Shown here piece by piece: positions 61,950 to 64,000 of a DNA stretch of 64,000 nt. This DNA is from Ewingella americana (GTDB lineage: Bacteria; Pseudomonadota; Gammaproteobacteria; Enterobacterales; Enterobacteriaceae), in contig NZ_RCZD01000003.1 in the NCBI RefSeq assembly GCF_006438725.1, positions 186,001 through 250,000 of the forward strand, in the 5' to 3' direction. The notes beneath the pieces were generated by a model. The model had not been told where the DNA came from. It did not search any database and worked only from the letters and a program-made list of their open reading frames with translations. The stretch's first letter is position 1; each line of letters opens with the position of its first letter. The position numbers and the translations under genes are program-made.

Positions 61950-63164
61950 ATGGCTGACTCCCGTTCACCGCGTCGTTTTTCACGTATCGATCGTCTTCCC
62001 CCGTATGTTTTTAACATTACCGCTGAATTGAAAATGGCTGCGCGACGTCGCGGCGAAGATATTATCGATTTCAGTATGGGGAACCCGGACGGCCCGACGC
62101 CGCCGCACATTGTTGAAAAACTGGTGCAGGTTGCTCAGCGTGAAGACACTCACGGCTATTCCACCTCACGCGGTATTCCGCGCTTGCGCCGGGCGATCTC
62201 CCGCTGGTATGCCGATCGCTATCAGGTAGACATTGACCCGGAAAGCGAAGCCATCGTCACCATTGGTTCTAAAGAGGGGCTGGCGCATCTGATGCTGGCC
62301 ACGCTCGACCATGGCGACACCGTACTGGTGCCCAATCCAAGTTACCCGATTCATATTTACGGTGCGGTGATTGCCGGTGCACAGGTGCGTTCGGTGCCAC
62401 TGACCGAAGGCGTTGACTTCTTTGCTGAACTGGAACGCGCGATCCGCGAAACCATTCCGCGTCCTAAAATGATGATCCTCGGCTTCCCGTCCAACCCGAC
62501 CGCCCAGTGCGTTGAGCTGGACTTCTTCGAGCGGGTCGTGGCGCTGGCCAAACAGTACGACGTGCTGGTTATCCATGACCTGGCTTATGCCGATATCGTT
62601 TACGATGGCTGGAAAGCGCCATCGATCATGCAGGTGCCTGGCGCGAAAGACATTGCCGTGGAATTCTTTACCCTGTCGAAAAGTTACAATATGGCGGGCT
62701 GGCGTATCGGCTTTATGGTCGGTAACCCGGAATTGGTTAACGCGCTGGCACGTATCAAAAGCTATCACGACTACGGCACATTTACGCCGTTGCAGGTGGC
62801 GGCCATCGCGGCGCTGGAAGGGGATCAGCAGTGCGTAAAAGACATTGCCGAACAGTATCGTCAGCGCCGTAACGTGCTGGTGCGCGGTCTGCACGAAGCG
62901 GGCTGGATGGTAGACAACCCAAAAGCGTCAATGTACGTCTGGGCTAAAATCCCCCCGGCTTACGCCGATTTAGGCTCACTCGAATTTGCCAAACGCCTGC
63001 TGGCCGATGCCAAAGTGTGCGTCTCTCCGGGCATCGGTTTCGGCGACTACGGTGACACCCACGTGCGCTTCGCCCTGATCGAAAACCAGGACCGTATCCG
63101 TCAGGCCGTTCGCGGCATCAAAGCGATGTTCCGCGCCGACGGTTTGCTGGCGCCGAAAGCCTGA
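61950..63164 (+). CDS. alaC: glutamate-pyruvate aminotransferase AlaC
   Basis: PLP enzyme that makes alanine from pyruvate and glutamate, 404 residues (E. coli 412). The PLP lysine is in [15 protein letters not shown]; other family parts are [19 protein letters not shown] and [18 protein letters not shown] 61950 lies after CGAGGAA. The 117-base leader has a hairpin GGACCGC-ATTA-GCGGTC at about 61887-61903 and further GC-rich palindromes. A terminator follows the gene. Confidence 0.95.
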   Translation: MADSRSPRRFSRIDRLPPYVFNITAELKMAARRRGEDIIDFSMGNPDGPTPPHIVEKLVQVAQREDTHGYSTSRGIPRLRRAISRWYADRYQVDIDPESEAIVTIGSKEGLAHLMLATLDHGDTVLVPNPSYPIHIYGAVIAGAQVRSVPLTEGVDFFAELERAIRETIPRPKMMILGFPSNPTAQCVELDFFERVVALAKQYDVLVIHDLAYADIVYDGWKAPSIMQVPGAKDIAVEFFTLSKSYNMAGWRIGFMVGNPELVNALARIKSYHDYGTFTPLQVAAIAALEGDQQCVKDIAEQYRQRRNVLVRGLHEAGWMVDNPKASMYVWAKIPPAYADLGSLEFAKRLLADAKVCVSPGIGFGDYGDTHVRFALIENQDRIRQAVRGIKAMFRADGLLAPKA

Positions 63165-63187
63165 TTAACCGTTTTCCCCACACCAAC

Positions 63188-63215
63188 AAAAAACCCGGCT
63201 TTCGCCGGTTTTTTC
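63188..63215. terminator. bidirectional terminator after alaC
   Basis: AAAAAACCCGGC-TTTC-GCCGGTTTTTT, between alaC and the convergent small protein gene. Confidence 0.9.
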
Positions 63216-63255
63216 TATTTCATAACCTGAACATCTCAGGCATTGCGGGCAGAAA

Positions 63256-63504
63256 CTATCTGCGACCGACCAGTTTGGCCAGCAGGAAGCCGACACCGGC
63301 GGCAATCAGCAGGGCCGGGACCGGGTTGTCAGAGGTCTGACGCTTCACGGTATCGACGGCATCGTTCACCGCGTAGGATGCCTGGGAAAGATTTTTGCGT
63401 ACCACGCCTTCAGCCTGCAAATCACGATCCTGTGTGGCACGGCCAAACTCTTCCTGACCTTTACCTACCATTTCTTCAACTTTATCTTTCGCTTTATCAA
63501 ACAT
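63256..63504 (-). CDS. small CsbD-like protein with C-terminal membrane anchor (ElaB/YqjD-like tail)
   Basis: An 82-residue protein. The first 45 residues resemble the CsbD stress-protein repeat (AKDKVEEMVGKGQEEFGRAT then RDLQAEGVV). The C-terminal NPVPALLIAAGVGFLLAKLVGRR is a glycine-rich membrane helix followed by arginines, like ElaB, YqjD and YgaM, which tether ribosomes to the membrane in stationary phase. ATG 63504 has AAGGA upstream. A general stress role is likely by family, but unproven for this fusion. Confidence 0.75.
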   Translation of the reverse strand: MFDKAKDKVEEMVGKGQEEFGRATQDRDLQAEGVVRKNLSQASYAVNDAVDTVKRQTSDNPVPALLIAAGVGFLLAKLVGRR

Positions 63505-63824
63505 AAGCAGTTCCTTCTTGTCTGCGGGACCGGCAAAAAACGGGTCCGGCTCATTCAATGAACAACGTAGTGTATGTCTTTCCTACATCATTCACTGTAG
63601 ACCATCGGAGCCGCGAAACCGGCCGTGGTTAACATTGAGTAACAAACACGGCCGAAAAAAATGGCGTGGCAGGGCAACGTCAGAGTGACTAAGCGGGCAG
63701 CGCTAATCCATTGTGTTGCTGAGAGTTTTCTTATTTGATCCTCGAAACAGGCAAATTCAGCGCAAGTCACTAGGCTTAGTGAGGGGGTCTTAGACTTCAT
63801 CCATTGGATGTAAAAGGGGGAAAA
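63505..63824. other. intergenic region with an inverted repeat
   Basis: 320 bp between the CsbD-like gene and the NTF2-like gene. It has an 8-bp perfect inverted repeat CGGCCGTG/CACGGCCG (63620-63627 and 63647-63654) and CACTA-GGCT-TAGTG at about 63767-63780. No credible ORF. Confidence 0.4.
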
Positions 63825-64000
63825 ATGACACAGGACACGCTGAAGAAAAGCCGCATTGAGGTGATCCGGCAGTTCTACGCCAAGCTGGATCAGGCGGATG
63901 CAACCTTGCTGGATCTGTTTACCGAAGACACAGAAGTATTTTTCCCAAAATTCGGTACTGCGAAGGGGAAATCATCACTGGGTGAGCTGGGCAAACGCTT
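63825..64000 (+). CDS. NTF2-like/SnoaL-like domain protein (3' end outside window)
   Basis: The first 58 codons of a plausible gene: MTQDTLKKSRIEVIRQFYAK then LDQADATLLDLFTEDTEVFF. The helix followed by LFTEDTEVFFP and a glycine-rich strand is the N-terminus of NTF2-like proteins, which include isomerases and ketosteroid-binding proteins. AGGGGG lies five bases before ATG 63825. The remainder is not visible, so function is open. Confidence 0.65.
   Translation, partial: MTQDTLKKSRIEVIRQFYAKLDQADATLLDLFTEDTEVFFPKFGTAKGKSSLGELGKR

Noticed and set aside
63588-63800. 70-residue minus-strand frame
   Set aside because: No ribosome site or recognisable feature, and it covers the inverted repeats upstream of the NTF2-like gene.

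Overview
This is a chromosomal window from a gamma-proteobacterium of the order Enterobacterales. Gene content, protein similarity to Escherichia coli and Yersinia families, GC content near 50-55 percent and gene order all point to the Yersiniaceae side of the order (Rahnella, Ewingella, Serratia and relatives). The genus cannot be fixed from the sequence alone. Most of the window keeps the E. coli 52-56 minute backbone, with local losses and insertions. No prophage, insertion sequence, integrase or CRISPR array is visible.

Layout. 1-6.9 kb: a truncated acrD drug-efflux pump gene, a small winged-helix gene, nudK, and two divergent exported proteins (one with a DUF3298-like motif, and YpfG). 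7-12.6 kb: carbon metabolism (talA-tktB, maeB). 12.7-16.1 kb: a nucleoside hydrolase and the amiA-hemF-yaiI cluster; in E. coli the long eut operon lies between maeB and hemF, and it is absent here. 16.2-18.1 kb: an AT-rich divergent pair of regulators (LysR type and IprA). 18.3-21.7 kb: ypeA, a ygiW-like gene, yfeZ, yfeY and yfeX. 21.9-26.8 kb: the sulfate/thiosulfate uptake operon cysPTWA followed by cysM. 26.9-28.9 kb: a CpxRA-like two-component system not found at this place in E. coli. 29-35.2 kb: crr-ptsI-ptsH (phosphotransferase system), cysK, cysZ and zipA. 35.3-40.7 kb: ligA, ypeB, yfeH/yfeR, a FlxA-like coiled coil and a nucleotidyltransferase. 40.9-43 kb: an isolated eutBC pair. 43-47.2 kb: a tRNA region with one tRNA-Lys and three tRNA-Val (minus strand), gltX, a formate/nitrite-type channel and two tRNA-Ala (plus strand), with several repeat arrays. 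47.2-50.6 kb: nupC, mntH, ypeC. 50.7-56 kb: accessory genes (aldo/keto reductase, ipdC for indole-3-pyruvate decarboxylation, a LysR regulator divergent from a PACE-family efflux protein, an amino-acid racemase). 56-64 kb: yfeO, glk, ypdAB, an acetyltransferase, alaC, a CsbD-like membrane-anchored small protein and the start of an NTF2-like gene.

How the genes work together. Sulfur assimilation is nearly complete locally: CysP/T/W/A bring in sulfate and thiosulfate, CysZ is a sulfate transporter, CysK makes cysteine from sulfide and CysM uses thiosulfate. Central carbon genes (Glk, PTS components, transaldolase/transketolase, malic enzyme, pyruvate-linked YpdAB and AlaC) cluster as in E. coli. 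The accessory genes suggest a plant- or soil-associated lifestyle: ipdC is the key step of indole-3-acetic acid synthesis and has a TyrR-like operator upstream.

The most unusual structure is a pair of 184-bp tandem repeats just downstream of the tRNA-Lys gene. Each unit carries a copy of the last 19 bases of that tRNA gene including CCA, the same design as the rtT repeats of the E. coli tyrT locus. Other points of interest are a ten-copy CCTTCTA heptanucleotide array, candidate operators for CpxR-like, QseB/PmrA-like and TyrR regulators, paired palindromes in front of acrD, eutBC without any microcompartment or reactivase genes nearby, and a hybrid CsbD/ElaB-like small protein.
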